64,000 bases of DNA from Planctomycetota bacterium (GTDB lineage Bacteria; Planctomycetota; UBA8742; UBA2392): contig JAJVIO010000008.1 in NCBI GenBank assembly GCA_022071975.1, positions 141,771-205,770 of the forward strand, given 5' to 3'. Both the position numbers and the translations under genes were made by a program. Position 1 is the first letter of the stretch. The number at the start of each line of letters is the position of its first letter. Shown here one piece after another: positions 23,480 through 32,716 of this stretch. The notes beneath the pieces were generated by a model. That model worked only from the letters and a program-made list of their open reading frames with translations. It did not search any database and was not told the origin of the DNA.

Positions 23480-24745
23480 ATGGCCACACAACAAGAAGTA
23501 GTACTGCGCCCGGGCGACTCCATCTCGGTCCGGCTCGAGGTTCCGGGGCAACCCCTGAGGCTGGACCTGAGCCTGACGCCCGAAGGCATGACGATGTCTC
23601 AGCCCATGCCGATGGGCGCGCCCACCATTTTCGGCGGCGTGCGTCCCCCGGCCGTTGAGGAAATGCAGGACGATTCCGAGGCGCTGGACCTCACAGCCGA
23701 GTTCGCGGCCGAGGATTCTGAGGTCGAGGATGCGCCGCCCGCGCACAAGATCGAAAGCCTTGCCGCCGTGGAACCGTTTGGCGACGCGCCGCAGGCCGTG
23801 GACATACCCTTCGAGGACGTGGCCGACGACACCAGCGGTATGGAATACGGGCAGGCCGCCACCCAGGAAGTCACGGAAAGCGACGACCTGGACCTGGACC
23901 TGAACGACCTTGGCGGCGAGGAAGTCGTAACGGTCGGCGTGGACATCCCCGCCGACGAAGAGGCCGTGGACATTCCGGCGGACGACCTGGATCTGCCGGA
24001 AGATGCGCTTTCAGTGGACATCCCCGCAGATGATTCCGTGGATGTTCCTGTAGATGACGAGCCTGGTTTCAGCGCGGACGCGATGACCATGTTGCCTCCT
24101 ACACGCCAATCCCGGCAGGAGGCGATGTCCCTTTCATTGGAAGACGAAGCTCCAGCGATGGAGCTGGACAACCTGTCGCTGGACGGGGAGGAGATGGAAT
24201 TGGACGCCGACGGAAACCCGAAGAAGAAGTTCAAACCCGGCCCGGAAGACACGCTGCCGGTATGGACCGGCAAGGCCAGCACCTACGTTGACCCGGAGCT
24301 GCAGAAGAAGAAGGAAACTTCCAAGCTCAACAAGGCCGGCAAGCCGGCCCCTGCGGCCAAGCCAGCCGCGGCACCCGTGGGCAAGCCGGCACCTGCCGCC
24401 AAGGCCATGCCGGCGGCCAAGTCGGTCACCAAGCAGATCAAGAAGCCTGTCACCGGCGGCGTAGGCCCGGCCGCTGCTTCGGGCAAGAAGCCCGCGGCGC
24501 CGGCGGCGGCTGCCGGCGGCGGCAACTTCACGGTTTTCCTGTCGCCGCCCAAGGGCGCCGACAAGAAACAGGCCGCCGCTGAGATCATCGCCGAGATCCA
24601 GGGCATTGACCTGAACTCAGCGCTGGCACTGGCGGGCAAGATGATTGTGCCGGTGGTGAAGGGCGTGTCAGAGGACGAGGCCGGGGTTATCCGCGACCGT
24701 TTCAAGGACGCCGGGCTGTCGTGCCGCATCACCCAGAAGCGCTAA
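23480..24745 (+). CDS. Acidic repeat protein with L7/L12-like C-terminal domain
   Basis: 421 residues. N-terminal about 50 residues form a beta-rich segment (VVLRPGDSISVRLEVPGQPL). Then comes a long acidic stretch with repeated VDIPADD/VDIPADE/VDVPVDD units (about residues 115-190), a Lys/Ala/Pro-rich linker (about 265-345), and a C-terminal domain of about 75 residues (NFTVFLSPPKGADKKQAAAE to the Arg-rich end). That domain follows the pattern of the ribosomal protein L7/L12 C-terminal domain, including a KGVSEDEAGVIRDRFKDAG segment like L12 EGVSKDDAEALKKxLEEAG. No signal peptide, so cytoplasmic. ATG 23480 is preferred over GTG 23468 because AGGTG lies upstream. Role unknown; a scaffold or adaptor is plausible. 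Confidence 0.75.
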   Translation: MATQQEVVLRPGDSISVRLEVPGQPLRLDLSLTPEGMTMSQPMPMGAPTIFGGVRPPAVEEMQDDSEALDLTAEFAAEDSEVEDAPPAHKIESLAAVEPFGDAPQAVDIPFEDVADDTSGMEYGQAATQEVTESDDLDLDLNDLGGEEVVTVGVDIPADEEAVDIPADDLDLPEDALSVDIPADDSVDVPVDDEPGFSADAMTMLPPTRQSRQEAMSLSLEDEAPAMELDNLSLDGEEMELDADGNPKKKFKPGPEDTLPVWTGKASTYVDPELQKKKETSKLNKAGKPAPAAKPAAAPVGKPAPAAKAMPAAKSVTKQIKKPVTGGVGPAAASGKKPAAPAAAAGGGNFTVFLSPPKGADKKQAAAEIIAEIQGIDLNSALALAGKMIVPVVKGVSEDEAGVIRDRFKDAGLSCRITQKR

Positions 24746-24769
24746 TTCATACGGGAACCAGGAACAGCA

Positions 24770-25039
24770 ATGAAGATCATCAAGAATGCTGACGGCTCGG
24801 CCACACTGCAGTCTGCCAACGGCAGCTTCACTTTTTCCGAGGACGAGTTCGACGACCTGGTGCACGCGATTCCCATCAGCACCACGCACCTCTACCGCCT
24901 GCTGATCGACACACTGATCAACGGGGACGACCGCAAGCAGAAGATGCGCGGCATCATTGAGGCCACGGGCAACGCCGACGCTCAGCTTTCCGCCCTGCAG
25001 GACGAAGCACTGAAGCACGTGCCGGGGGATGACGACTAA
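24770..25039 (+). CDS. Small acidic protein of unknown function
   Basis: 89 residues, MKIIKNADGSATLQSANGSF followed by a helical region (EDEFDDLVHAIPISTTHLYRLLIDTLI) and an acidic GDDD end. No signal peptide, metal motif or known family. It sits 24 bases after the L7/L12-like gene and 3 bases before the FHA gene, so it belongs to the same transcript and probably the same machinery. Ribosome-binding site AGGAACAG upstream. Confidence 0.7.
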   Translation: MKIIKNADGSATLQSANGSFTFSEDEFDDLVHAIPISTTHLYRLLIDTLINGDDRKQKMRGIIEATGNADAQLSALQDEALKHVPGDDD

Positions 25040-25042
25040 CCC

Positions 25043-25867
25043 ATGTCCGCATCCCTGCGCTGGAACCGGTTGGTGATTGCTGCCGAGAGTGAAGAAGAAT
25101 TCATCTCGGCAGTGTTCGACTATTTCCCACAGCTGCTCCAGCTGCCCTACGAGCAGGTGGAAATGGACATCACCGGCACGGCCGAGATCTCCGAGGACGC
25201 CTTCCGCAGCATCGCACTCAAGCTGATCGGCGGTGAGGCCGCGGAAAAGAAAGTGCTGATCCGCATCCCGCCGTCCGTGGACCGGTACTTCCGCCACGCC
25301 AACCTTTACCGCATGGTCGAGGTCGATGTCGTCCACCCGCTGCCCGCCAACGGCAAGGTGGACGCGGCCAAGGTCAAGGCCAACATCCAGGGCGGCAAGT
25401 ACGCGGCCGCCAAAGCGCCGGCCAAGCCGCCGCGCCCCGACCTGACCGATCAGGCACCCGTCGAGCTCGCGCCCGAGCCCGTTGCGCCTGCGCCGCAGGC
25501 CTCCGCCGGCAAGCAGCAGCGCGCTTCACGCCCCGTGGACAAGGCAACAAAGGCCGACGTCGGCTTCCTGGTTGACGTGGAGAGCGGCACCCGCCACGAG
25601 ATCCGCTCATCGGTCATGATCGGGCGTGAACCGCCTTCCGACCTCGTGTACCAGATCCCGACGATCAGCAAGCGCCATTTCCAGATCCGCAAGGAAGCCG
25701 ACGCTTTCATGATCGAGGACATGCGTTCCACCAACGGCACGTACCTGAACGGCCTTCCGGTTCATGAACCCGTGCCCCTGCGCGACGGCGACGAAATCGT
25801 CGTGGCCATCACGCTCAAGCATCCCAAAGGCGCGCGGATCTTCCAGTTCACAACCAAGCCCGAATAG
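25043..25867 (+). CDS. STAS-like plus FHA-domain protein
   Basis: 274 residues. Residues about 1-95 have the alternating strand/helix pattern of STAS (anti-sigma antagonist-like) domains, with VEMDITGTAEISEDAFRSIA and IPPSVDRYFRHANLYRMVEV; this is a weak match. A Pro/Ala-rich linker follows. Residues about 172-274 form a clear forkhead-associated domain: VMIGREPPSDLVY, PTISKRHFQI, and STNGTYLNG, which bind phosphothreonine peptides. It is cytoplasmic. It points to Ser/Thr-kinase signalling, yet no kinase or phosphatase gene is in the window. Third gene of the 23480-27835 module. Confidence 0.85.
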   Translation: MSASLRWNRLVIAAESEEEFISAVFDYFPQLLQLPYEQVEMDITGTAEISEDAFRSIALKLIGGEAAEKKVLIRIPPSVDRYFRHANLYRMVEVDVVHPLPANGKVDAAKVKANIQGGKYAAAKAPAKPPRPDLTDQAPVELAPEPVAPAPQASAGKQQRASRPVDKATKADVGFLVDVESGTRHEIRSSVMIGREPPSDLVYQIPTISKRHFQIRKEADAFMIEDMRSTNGTYLNGLPVHEPVPLRDGDEIVVAITLKHPKGARIFQFTTKPE

Positions 25868-25912
25868 GCTCCAATAGCTGTTGTTGAACCGGGAACGGAA
25901 ATTCCCGTTCCT

Positions 25913-27835
25913 ATGGGTAGAGGTGCGGCATTGGCGAAGCTTTCACTCAAACTGGCTGAACCGGGGCGAATGCCCTCCAGTTCGGCAATGTTCGTCAAGC
26001 TGATGAGCTTGCTGGTGATGTCGGCCGCGCTGATCGGCGTGATCTACATGCTGCTCAACTACTCGTGGCAGGACCAGCGCCAGAGCTGGGACTGGGAGCC
26101 GGAGAAGATCCGCACCAACTTCGACCCTCTGCTCACCACCGAACAGATCCGCGAGCTGTTCGAGAAGAAGCGGCAGGAGTGGTTCACCAAGAATCCCATC
26201 AACCAGATACCCGTCGAAACCGGCGAGCAGGAGGATCCGCGCAAGGTGAACCAGCCGGCCGGCAACCGCGTCGCCACGCCCTTCGGCAATGACGACTCGC
26301 CCGCACCGCCGCCCCCGGACCCATACTCGCCCGGTTTAGACCAGCGTGAAGAGGTCCGGCGCGACGCCGACCACGAACTGAAACTCGCCGAAAAGCTGAC
26401 CCTGCCGCCCGTTTTCGAGCTGCTGGATGAAACCCAGAACCTGCTCGACTTCATACCTTTCGAAGACGGCTCGCGCGAAAAGACCATGAACGAGTTCGCG
26501 GCCTATCGCGGCCGCCAGGCCCCCACCAATGAGTTGCTGGCGCTGCAGATCCTGCGCAAGCTGCCCGCCCCCGGCGGCTCCGGGCACGCGGAGTACGCGG
26601 CCAAGGTTGACGCGCAGGGCTGGTACTTCGGCAAGTCGCAGCAGGCGCTTGAAGTGTATCGCGGCCGTGGCTTTGCGGCCGAGGGCCGCCTGTTCGACCT
26701 CTACGAGATCAGGCCGGAGAAGCCGATCGTGCTGCAGGACGGCGCGAAGATCGAGGTCTACTACGAAGGCGTGGTCGCGCTGCTGGGCCCGGGCCTCGGG
26801 CGAAACGAACACCAGATCGAACAGCGCACCGTGCTGTTCCAGAGCCTGAGTCTCCCCGAGGCGCTGAAGCCGTTCCTGAACACGGCCGGCGCCGTGTCGC
26901 ACGACGACAAACTGGTCACCGAGCACGTGATGGTCAAGTTGAGCGGCGCTTTCCTGCGCCGCTGGATCTACAGCCGCGAGGTCAAGCCCTACAGCACAAA
27001 GGCCAAGCAGGTGCTGACGCAGGACCACCTCCCCCTGCTGCTGACCGCCGACCTGGCTGTAAGCGAAGTCTCGAAGTACGAGCTGACGGACGAGCTGTTG
27101 CAGCAGGTCCGTGACGCCATGCGCGAGGACCCCGTGTTCCTGGAAACCGAGGCCGCTTACTACGCCATGCTGGCGCGCGCCAACGCCCCCGACGACCAGG
27201 TCGAGGTGGTGCCCGAGATCGGCTACTTCGACCTCGCGGGCGCCGAGACCGGGCCGCGCTACCGCGGGCAGGGTATTCACGTGGACGGCATGATCGGGGA
27301 CGACTACGCGCCGGTGATTTTGCCCCCAAACATCAGCGGCCTGCGCCGCGTGTTCCGTGCCCTGGTGCTGCACGACACCGCCAACCTGGAATCACCCAAG
27401 CGCTACCTGGTGGACATGATCGAGCCCCCCACGGGGCTGGAGCCGCGCGCGCTGATCGCCATGGACGCGCGCTACTACCGCAACGTGTTTGAAACAACCA
27501 GCAGCAGTTCGACGATTCGCCCCCTGCTGATCGTCAAGCGAGTGCGCGGTCTGCGCGATGAAACCGGGGGCAGCGACTGGATTTACGGCCTGCTGGGCAT
27601 GATCGGCATCCTGGTGCTGATGTCGGTACTGACCTGGTTCATCCTGAGTGAACGTCGCGAGCGCGCGCGATTTGAGGCCAGCACCCTGGAGCTTTCCCGC
27701 AACCGCCTCAAGAAGCAGGGCGGCCTGAAACTCAAGCCCCTGCCCGGCGCCAAGGGCGGCGAGCCTGAGACCAAGCCCGAAGCATCCCCCGAGAAGCCTG
27801 CTGCGGGCGACACCCCCGCCGATGACAAGCAATAG
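25913..27835 (+). CDS. Large membrane protein with two membrane helices, unknown
   Basis: Up to 640 residues. One helix near the N-terminus (VMSAALIGVIYMLLNYSW) and one near the C-terminus (GLLGMIGILVLMSVLTWFIL) flank about 500 residues that should lie outside the cytoplasm. A short basic/Pro-rich cytoplasmic tail (GGLKLKPLPGAKGGEPETKP) follows. The outer part is mixed alpha/beta with many charged residues and no recognised domain. Alternative starts at 25970 and 25988 fit a shorter signal-anchor better and cannot be separated by ribosome-binding site. Last gene of the module with the FHA protein; the tail could contact it. Not found in any family I recognise. Confidence 0.75.
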   Translation: MGRGAALAKLSLKLAEPGRMPSSSAMFVKLMSLLVMSAALIGVIYMLLNYSWQDQRQSWDWEPEKIRTNFDPLLTTEQIRELFEKKRQEWFTKNPINQIPVETGEQEDPRKVNQPAGNRVATPFGNDDSPAPPPPDPYSPGLDQREEVRRDADHELKLAEKLTLPPVFELLDETQNLLDFIPFEDGSREKTMNEFAAYRGRQAPTNELLALQILRKLPAPGGSGHAEYAAKVDAQGWYFGKSQQALEVYRGRGFAAEGRLFDLYEIRPEKPIVLQDGAKIEVYYEGVVALLGPGLGRNEHQIEQRTVLFQSLSLPEALKPFLNTAGAVSHDDKLVTEHVMVKLSGAFLRRWIYSREVKPYSTKAKQVLTQDHLPLLLTADLAVSEVSKYELTDELLQQVRDAMREDPVFLETEAAYYAMLARANAPDDQVEVVPEIGYFDLAGAETGPRYRGQGIHVDGMIGDDYAPVILPPNISGLRRVFRALVLHDTANLESPKRYLVDMIEPPTGLEPRALIAMDARYYRNVFETTSSSSTIRPLLIVKRVRGLRDETGGSDWIYGLLGMIGILVLMSVLTWFILSERRERARFEASTLELSRNRLKKQGGLKLKPLPGAKGGEPETKPEASPEKPAAGDTPADDKQ

Positions 27836-27866
27836 TCGTTTTCTTTCGGCGTGCTAGTCTCACGAC

Positions 27867-28952
27867 ATGGAAGTGACCCGCGTACCGGTAAGCCTGGGTG
27901 AGCGCAGCTACGACGTCGTGATCGGCGCGAGGCTGCTCACGGAACTGCGCGCCTTCGCCGAGGCCGCCAGGCCTACTTCGATCTTCCTGGTCACCGACAG
28001 CAACGTGGGCCCCCACCACGCCGAAGCCGTGCAGAATGCCGTGGTCGCCAACCACGTGCTAACGGTACCGGCCGGTGAAAACAGCAAGAGTCTCGCACAA
28101 CTTGAGGCGCTCTATGACCAGGTGTTTGCCACCCGCCAGCTGGATCGCCACTCGCTGATCATCGCCCTTGGCGGCGGTGTGGTCGGTGACCTGGCGGGCT
28201 ATCTGGCCGCCACGCTGCTGCGCGGTCTGCGCTACGTGCAGGTTCCCACCAGCCTGCTGGCCATGGTGGATTCCAGCGTCGGCGGCAAAACCGCCATCAA
28301 CCACGCCAGCGGCAAAAATCTGATCGGCGCCTTCCACCAGCCGACAGCCGTGTTCTGCGACCTGCACTTTCTGCAGACCTTGCCGGAGCGCGAGTACGTC
28401 AGCGCCCTGGCCGAAGTGGTCAAAACAGCGGCGATCAGCGGCCGGGACCTGCTTTCCATGCTGGAGCACGGCGCGGCGGGCTTGCTCGCCCGTGAACCGG
28501 AAACAGTTCAACGCGTGGTGGCGGCATGCATCCGCTTCAAGGCAGACGTCGTGATGGACGACGAGCGCGAGACCAGCGGCCGTCGCGCCACGCTCAACTT
28601 GGGCCACACTCTCGCGCATGTGCTGGAGACCTTGTTTCCCCAGCGCTACCTGCACGGCGAGGCCGTAGCCATCGGCTTGCATGCGGCGCTGCGCCTGTCG
28701 GTTGAGCGCGCCAAGCTGAAACCGGCTTTGGCTGAACGTGTCGCCGCGCTGCTGAAAGCACTCGGCCTGCCCGCCGAGCCGCCGGCTGACCTATCGCCAG
28801 AGGCGATGCTGCAGGTGATGCAGGGCGACAAGAAGCGCGAGGGCCATGCCGTGCACTTCGTGGTGATCTCGGAAATCGGCGAGGCCGGCACCCTGCCCTG
28901 CAGGCTGGATGACGCGCTGGCCGCCACGCTGCTGGGGCGCGGCCATGCATGA
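27867..28952 (+). CDS. aroB: 3-Dehydroquinate synthase
   Basis: 361 residues. NAD-binding and catalytic segments: VTDSNVGPHHAEAV, VPAGENSKSL, IALGGGVVGDLAGYLAATLLRG, VPTSLLAMVDSSVGGKTAIN, GAFHQPTAV, then metal-ligand residues in LAEVVKTAAI, LNLGHTLAHVLE and LHGEAVAIGLHAA. It makes the six-membered ring of the shikimate pathway from DAHP. It overlaps dprA by 8 bases. Confidence 0.97.
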   Translation: MEVTRVPVSLGERSYDVVIGARLLTELRAFAEAARPTSIFLVTDSNVGPHHAEAVQNAVVANHVLTVPAGENSKSLAQLEALYDQVFATRQLDRHSLIIALGGGVVGDLAGYLAATLLRGLRYVQVPTSLLAMVDSSVGGKTAINHASGKNLIGAFHQPTAVFCDLHFLQTLPEREYVSALAEVVKTAAISGRDLLSMLEHGAAGLLAREPETVQRVVAACIRFKADVVMDDERETSGRRATLNLGHTLAHVLETLFPQRYLHGEAVAIGLHAALRLSVERAKLKPALAERVAALLKALGLPAEPPADLSPEAMLQVMQGDKKREGHAVHFVVISEIGEAGTLPCRLDDALAATLLGRGHA

Positions 28953-30054
28953 GCTTGAGGCGAAGGTCGCGCTGGCGCTGACCCAGAAGTTTACGCCGCT
29001 CGGCATGACCAACCTGTTGAAACGTTTCGGCAGCGCGAGCGCCGTGGTGTCGGCACCCAAGGCCGAGATCAGCAAAGTGCCCAAGGCCAACAAGCAGGGT
29101 GCAGACGCGCTTGCCGAAGTGATCCGCAAAGGCGAGCACCTGCGCGAACTTGAGGAATGCGAGAAGCACGGAATCCGGCTGCTGCAGCTTGAGGATCCCG
29201 GCTATCCGCAGCTTCTGAAACGCATCGACGACCCTCCGCCGCTGCTGTACGTGCGCGGCGAGATCACCGGCGACGACGACCTGTCGCTTGCCATCGTCGG
29301 CGGCCGCAGCGCCAGCTATTACGGCACCGCCCAGGCAGCGCGCTTTGCCCGCGATTTCGCCATCCGCCGCGTCACCGTGGTCAGCGGCCTGGCCCGCGGC
29401 ATCGACACGGCCGCGCACCGAGCCGCCATCGAGGGCGGCGGGCGCACCATCGCCGTGGTGGGCAGCGGGTTGCTGGATGTCTATCCGCCCGAGAACCAGC
29501 AGTTCGCGCTGGAGCTGGCCGAACACGGCGCGGTGATCGGCGAGTTTCCGCTGCACACTCCCGGCCGCGCGCGCAACTTCCCGCAGCGCAACCGCATCAT
29601 TTCGGGGCTCAGCCTGGGCGTGCTGGTGGTTGAGGCTACACGGCGCTCGGGTTCATTGATCACGGCTCGAATGGCCGTTGAGCAAGGGCGCGAGGTGTTC
29701 GCCCTGCCCGGCAAGGTGGACAGCGACCTCAGCCAGGGCCCCCACGATTTGATCCGCGAGGGCGCGCACCTGGTGGCTGAGCCCGCCCACGTCTACGAAG
29801 GGCTCGAGATGCTCAAGCTGCTTCCTGAGGAGAAAGCGCCCGACAAGCGCGCCGACGCCGCGCCCCAGGGCATGTCCCCCACCGAGTCCGCGCTGTGGAA
29901 AGTGCTGCAGCCCAGCGATGGCCTGACGGTGGACGAGTTGATGGGAAAGACCGGCATGGCCGCGGCCCAGGTCACCAGCGGGCTGCTGACCCTCGAGATG
30001 AAGCGGCTAGCCAAAGCCCTGCCCGGCAAGCGTTACGTGCGCTTGGAAGCCTGA
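28945..30054 (+). CDS. dprA: DNA-processing protein DprA
   Basis: 369 residues from ATG 28945. Order: N-terminal SAM/HhH-like region (KFTPLGMTNLLKRFGSASAV), the Rossmann-like core with LAIVGGRSASYYGTAQAARF, VVSGLARGIDTAAHRAAIEGGG, VVGSGLLDVYPPENQ, NFPQRNRIISGLS and ALPGKVDSDLSQGPHDLIREGA, then a C-terminal winged-helix DML1-like domain. It loads RecA on incoming single-stranded DNA during natural transformation. Present in many bacteria, so competence itself is not proven. Confidence 0.96.
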   Translation: MHELEAKVALALTQKFTPLGMTNLLKRFGSASAVVSAPKAEISKVPKANKQGADALAEVIRKGEHLRELEECEKHGIRLLQLEDPGYPQLLKRIDDPPPLLYVRGEITGDDDLSLAIVGGRSASYYGTAQAARFARDFAIRRVTVVSGLARGIDTAAHRAAIEGGGRTIAVVGSGLLDVYPPENQQFALELAEHGAVIGEFPLHTPGRARNFPQRNRIISGLSLGVLVVEATRRSGSLITARMAVEQGREVFALPGKVDSDLSQGPHDLIREGAHLVAEPAHVYEGLEMLKLLPEEKAPDKRADAAPQGMSPTESALWKVLQPSDGLTVDELMGKTGMAAAQVTSGLLTLEMKRLAKALPGKRYVRLEA

Positions 30055-30070
30055 CGCACAGACCTATACT
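30043..30070 (+). promoter_or_regulatory. Possible promoter of the methionine/folate fusion gene
   Basis: TTGGAA (30043-30048), a 16-base spacer and TATACT (30065-30070), 24 bases before the ATG at 30095; the -35 box lies within the end of dprA. Confidence 0.45.
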
Positions 30071-30094
30071 CGCGCCACGCCTGCCGGAGTCCGC

Positions 30095-31963
30095 ATGGAG
30101 CCGTTCCTTGAAGCGCTGAAAAAGAAGGTCCTCGTCGGTGACGGGGCCTACGGCACCCTGCTGGCCAGCCGCGGCCTGGTCGCGGGCGGCGGCGTCGGCC
30201 CGGTGCTGAACCTGGCCAAGCCGAACTTCGTGCTGGCCGCGCACCAGGAGTACCTCGAAGCCGGCGCCGATGTAATCGAGACCAACACCTTCGGCGCTGA
30301 CCCCATGGCCCTAGTCTCCGCCGAGGCCAACGTCGGCAGCTATGAAGTCTGCAAGGCCGGAGCGCAACTCGCGCGCCAGGCGGCTGGCGAACGCGCCTAC
30401 GTGCTGGGCGCCATGGGCCCGCTGTTCCGCACCAGCGCCAAGCTCAGTGACGACGAACGCCGCGCCGCATTCACCGAGCAGGCCCGCGGACTGGTGGATG
30501 GCGGCGTGGACGCCCTGCTGCTGGAGACCTTCCCCGACTTGCAGGAGCTGCTGTTTGCGATCGCGGCCGTGCGCAGCGTCGCGCCCAAGACCCCGCTGAT
30601 CACGCAGATGGCCTTCAGCCTGGCGGGCACCACCACCACCGGCATCTCGCCGGAGCGCATGGTGCGCGAGCTTGAGAAGCAGCCCGTGGACGTGATCGGC
30701 GCCAACTGCGGCGGCGGCGAGAGCGCGGCCATTGAAGTCTGCCGCCGGCTGGTCGAGCTGACCGAAAAGCCGATCAGCATCTACCCCAACCGCGGCCTGG
30801 CCGACTTCGACGACCACGGCCGACCTATCTACATCGAGAGCAGCGACTACTTCGCCCGCAGCGCGCGGCGCCTGGCCGACCTGGGCGCCAACCTGATCGG
30901 CGGTTGCTGCGGCACCACGCCCGAGGACATCCGTAAGCTGAAGGCGCAACTGGTCGCCCGCAAGCCCAGCATGCGGCACCTGCGTGTGCCCGCCGAGCCG
31001 GCACCCAAGGCCAAGCCGCGCGAGCCGCTGAAAGTCCAGCCCACTCTGGAAAGCGACCTCGCGGCGCGCCGCGTGGTGGTGGCCGAGGTGGACCCACCCC
31101 GAGGCATTGACGCGTCAAGTGAGCTGGACGGCGCGAAGCTGGTGGTGGAAGCCGGCGCCGACGCGCTGACCATCGCCGACAACCCGCTTTCCATCATGCG
31201 CATGAGCAACCTGGCCTTTGCCAGCCTGCTGATGCAGCGCATGGACGCGCGCATCGTGCTGCACGTCGCCTGCCGCGACCGCAGCCTGATCGGCACCCAG
31301 TCGCACCTGCTGGGCGCCTATGCCATGGGCATCAGCAACATCCTGGCCGTCACCGGCGACCCGGTTGCCACGCAGGCTTACAAGGGCAGCAGCGGCGTGT
31401 TCGACATGGCCAGCCACAAGCTGATCGAGATGATTTCGCGCTTCAACCAGGGCGACTTCGCCACCGGCAAAGACGGCGACGCGCGCACGAACTTCTTCGT
31501 GGGCGGCGCCTTCAACTGCGCCTCGCGCAAGCTTGAAAACGAGGTCAAGCGCTTCCAGCGCAAGGTGCAGGCGGGTGCACGCTACATCATGACCCAGCCG
31601 GTGTTTGACATCGCCAAGGCCCGCGAAGTTACCGCGGCCGTGCGTCCGCTCGGCGTGCCGCTGATCCTCGGCATCATGCCCCTGGTCAGTGAGCGCAATG
31701 CCGAGTTCCTGCACCACGAAGTGCCGGGCATCGACGTGCCGGAGAACATCCGCGAACGCATGAAAGGCAAGCGCGGCGAGGCCGGCCGCGCGGAAGGCGT
31801 GGCGATCAGCAAGGAGTTGATGGAACAGATCGCGCCCGAGGTGCAGGGCTATTACCTGATCACGCCCATGAGCCGCTACGACATGATCGCCGAGCTGACC
31901 CGATTTGCGCGTACTTTGCGGAGTTCGAACGCTGCAGAAAGTCCGAACCGCAATTACCAATAA
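30095..31963 (+). CDS. Bifunctional homocysteine S-methyltransferase / methylenetetrahydrofolate reductase
   Basis: 622 residues, same layout as Bacillus YitJ. Residues about 1-300 are a homocysteine methyltransferase barrel (VGDGAYGTLLASRGL, zinc-site Cys in GANCGGGES and in LIGGCCGTTPED). Residues about 320-605 are MTHFR (EVDPPRGIDASSELD, ITIADNP-like ALTIADNPLSIMRMSN, HVACRDRSL, LGAYAMGISNILAVTGDP, YIMTQPVFD). It would make 5-methyl-THF and use its methyl group for methionine, although the N-terminal half may use S-methylmethionine-type donors in some homologues. The last residues (NRNYQ) lie inside the downstream inverted repeat, so the native C-terminus may have been extended by it. Contains one TTGACNNGTCAA copy. 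Confidence 0.93.
   Translation: MEPFLEALKKKVLVGDGAYGTLLASRGLVAGGGVGPVLNLAKPNFVLAAHQEYLEAGADVIETNTFGADPMALVSAEANVGSYEVCKAGAQLARQAAGERAYVLGAMGPLFRTSAKLSDDERRAAFTEQARGLVDGGVDALLLETFPDLQELLFAIAAVRSVAPKTPLITQMAFSLAGTTTTGISPERMVRELEKQPVDVIGANCGGGESAAIEVCRRLVELTEKPISIYPNRGLADFDDHGRPIYIESSDYFARSARRLADLGANLIGGCCGTTPEDIRKLKAQLVARKPSMRHLRVPAEPAPKAKPREPLKVQPTLESDLAARRVVVAEVDPPRGIDASSELDGAKLVVEAGADALTIADNPLSIMRMSNLAFASLLMQRMDARIVLHVACRDRSLIGTQSHLLGAYAMGISNILAVTGDPVATQAYKGSSGVFDMASHKLIEMISRFNQGDFATGKDGDARTNFFVGGAFNCASRKLENEVKRFQRKVQAGARYIMTQPVFDIAKAREVTAAVRPLGVPLILGIMPLVSERNAEFLHHEVPGIDVPENIRERMKGKRGEAGRAEGVAISKELMEQIAPEVQGYYLITPMSRYDMIAELTRFARTLRSSNAAESPNRNYQ
31107..31118. repeat. TTGACNNGTCAA motif copy 3
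   Basis: Spacer GC. In the methyltransferase/MTHFR gene, codons ATT-GAC-GCG-TCA-A. Confidence 0.85.
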
Positions 31964-32035
31964 CCAATTACCAATGACCAGTTTCGGGCAAATCAGCATT
32001 CCATTGGTAACTGGTAATTGGTTGTTGGTTATTGG
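31952..32035. repeat. AT-rich imperfect inverted repeat (CCAATAACCA type)
   Basis: Left arm 31952-31983 is built of CCAAT/ACCAATTA units. Right arm 32001-32035 holds the complementary TTGGTTATTGG-type units. The stretch is far more AT-rich than its surroundings, fills the gap before plsY and may act as a terminator. Confidence 0.75.
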
Positions 32036-32050
32036 CTGTTCCAGTAGCTC

Positions 32051-32716
32051 ATGATCTACGCCTGGATTGTCGGCACGCTGCTTGTCTCCTACCTGGTGGG
32101 CGGCATTCCGTTCGGCCTGCTGGCCGGCAAGCTGGTCAAGGGCGTGGACATCCGCCAGCACGGCAGCCGCAACATCGGCGCCACCAACGCGGCCCGGGTG
32201 ATCGGCTGGAAGTGGTTCCCCGTGGTGTTGCTGCTGGATGCGCTGAAAGGCGCCGGCCCCTGCCTGGCCGGCCTGTGGCTGTCCGAGCGCGCCGGCACGG
32301 ACCTCGCGTTGTTTGCCGCCATCGGCGCCCTGGCCGGGCACCTGTACTCGGTCTACCTGAAGTTCAAGGGCGGCAAGGGCGTGGCCACCGGCCTGGGCGT
32401 GGTGCTGGTGCTGACCGTGGTGCCCGATCTCCACGCGCCGCTGCCTGCATTGTGCGCGCTGGGTGTGTTCGGCCTGGTGCTGCTGGCGACGCGCATGGTC
32501 AGCGTTTCCAGCATAGTGGCGGCCTTGAGCATCCCGGCCTTCTACTACGCCTGGCTGGGCGGTACGACCTTCACCGACCCGTACAACAACCGCTTCATCT
32601 TTCTGGTGCTGGTCAGCCTGTTTGTGGTGGTCAAACATCGCGCGAATATCCGTAGAATCATGAGCGGCACGGAGCCGCGTATCGGCCGCAAAAAGCCCGA
32701 GGTGACGAATGGCTGA
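32051..32716 (+). CDS. plsY: Glycerol-3-phosphate acyltransferase PlsY
   Basis: 221 residues with about five membrane helices. Family motifs: SYLVGGIPFGLLAGKLVKGVDIR, HGSRNIGATNAARVIGW, GALAGHLYSVYLKFKGGKGVATGLGV and a late YNNRFIFLVLVSLFVVVKHRANIRR. It transfers acyl from acyl-phosphate to glycerol-3-phosphate in the inner membrane, starting phospholipid synthesis. It overlaps gpsA by 8 bases, which supplies its glycerol-3-phosphate. Confidence 0.96.
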   Translation: MIYAWIVGTLLVSYLVGGIPFGLLAGKLVKGVDIRQHGSRNIGATNAARVIGWKWFPVVLLLDALKGAGPCLAGLWLSERAGTDLALFAAIGALAGHLYSVYLKFKGGKGVATGLGVVLVLTVVPDLHAPLPALCALGVFGLVLLATRMVSVSSIVAALSIPAFYYAWLGGTTFTDPYNNRFIFLVLVSLFVVVKHRANIRRIMSGTEPRIGRKKPEVTNG

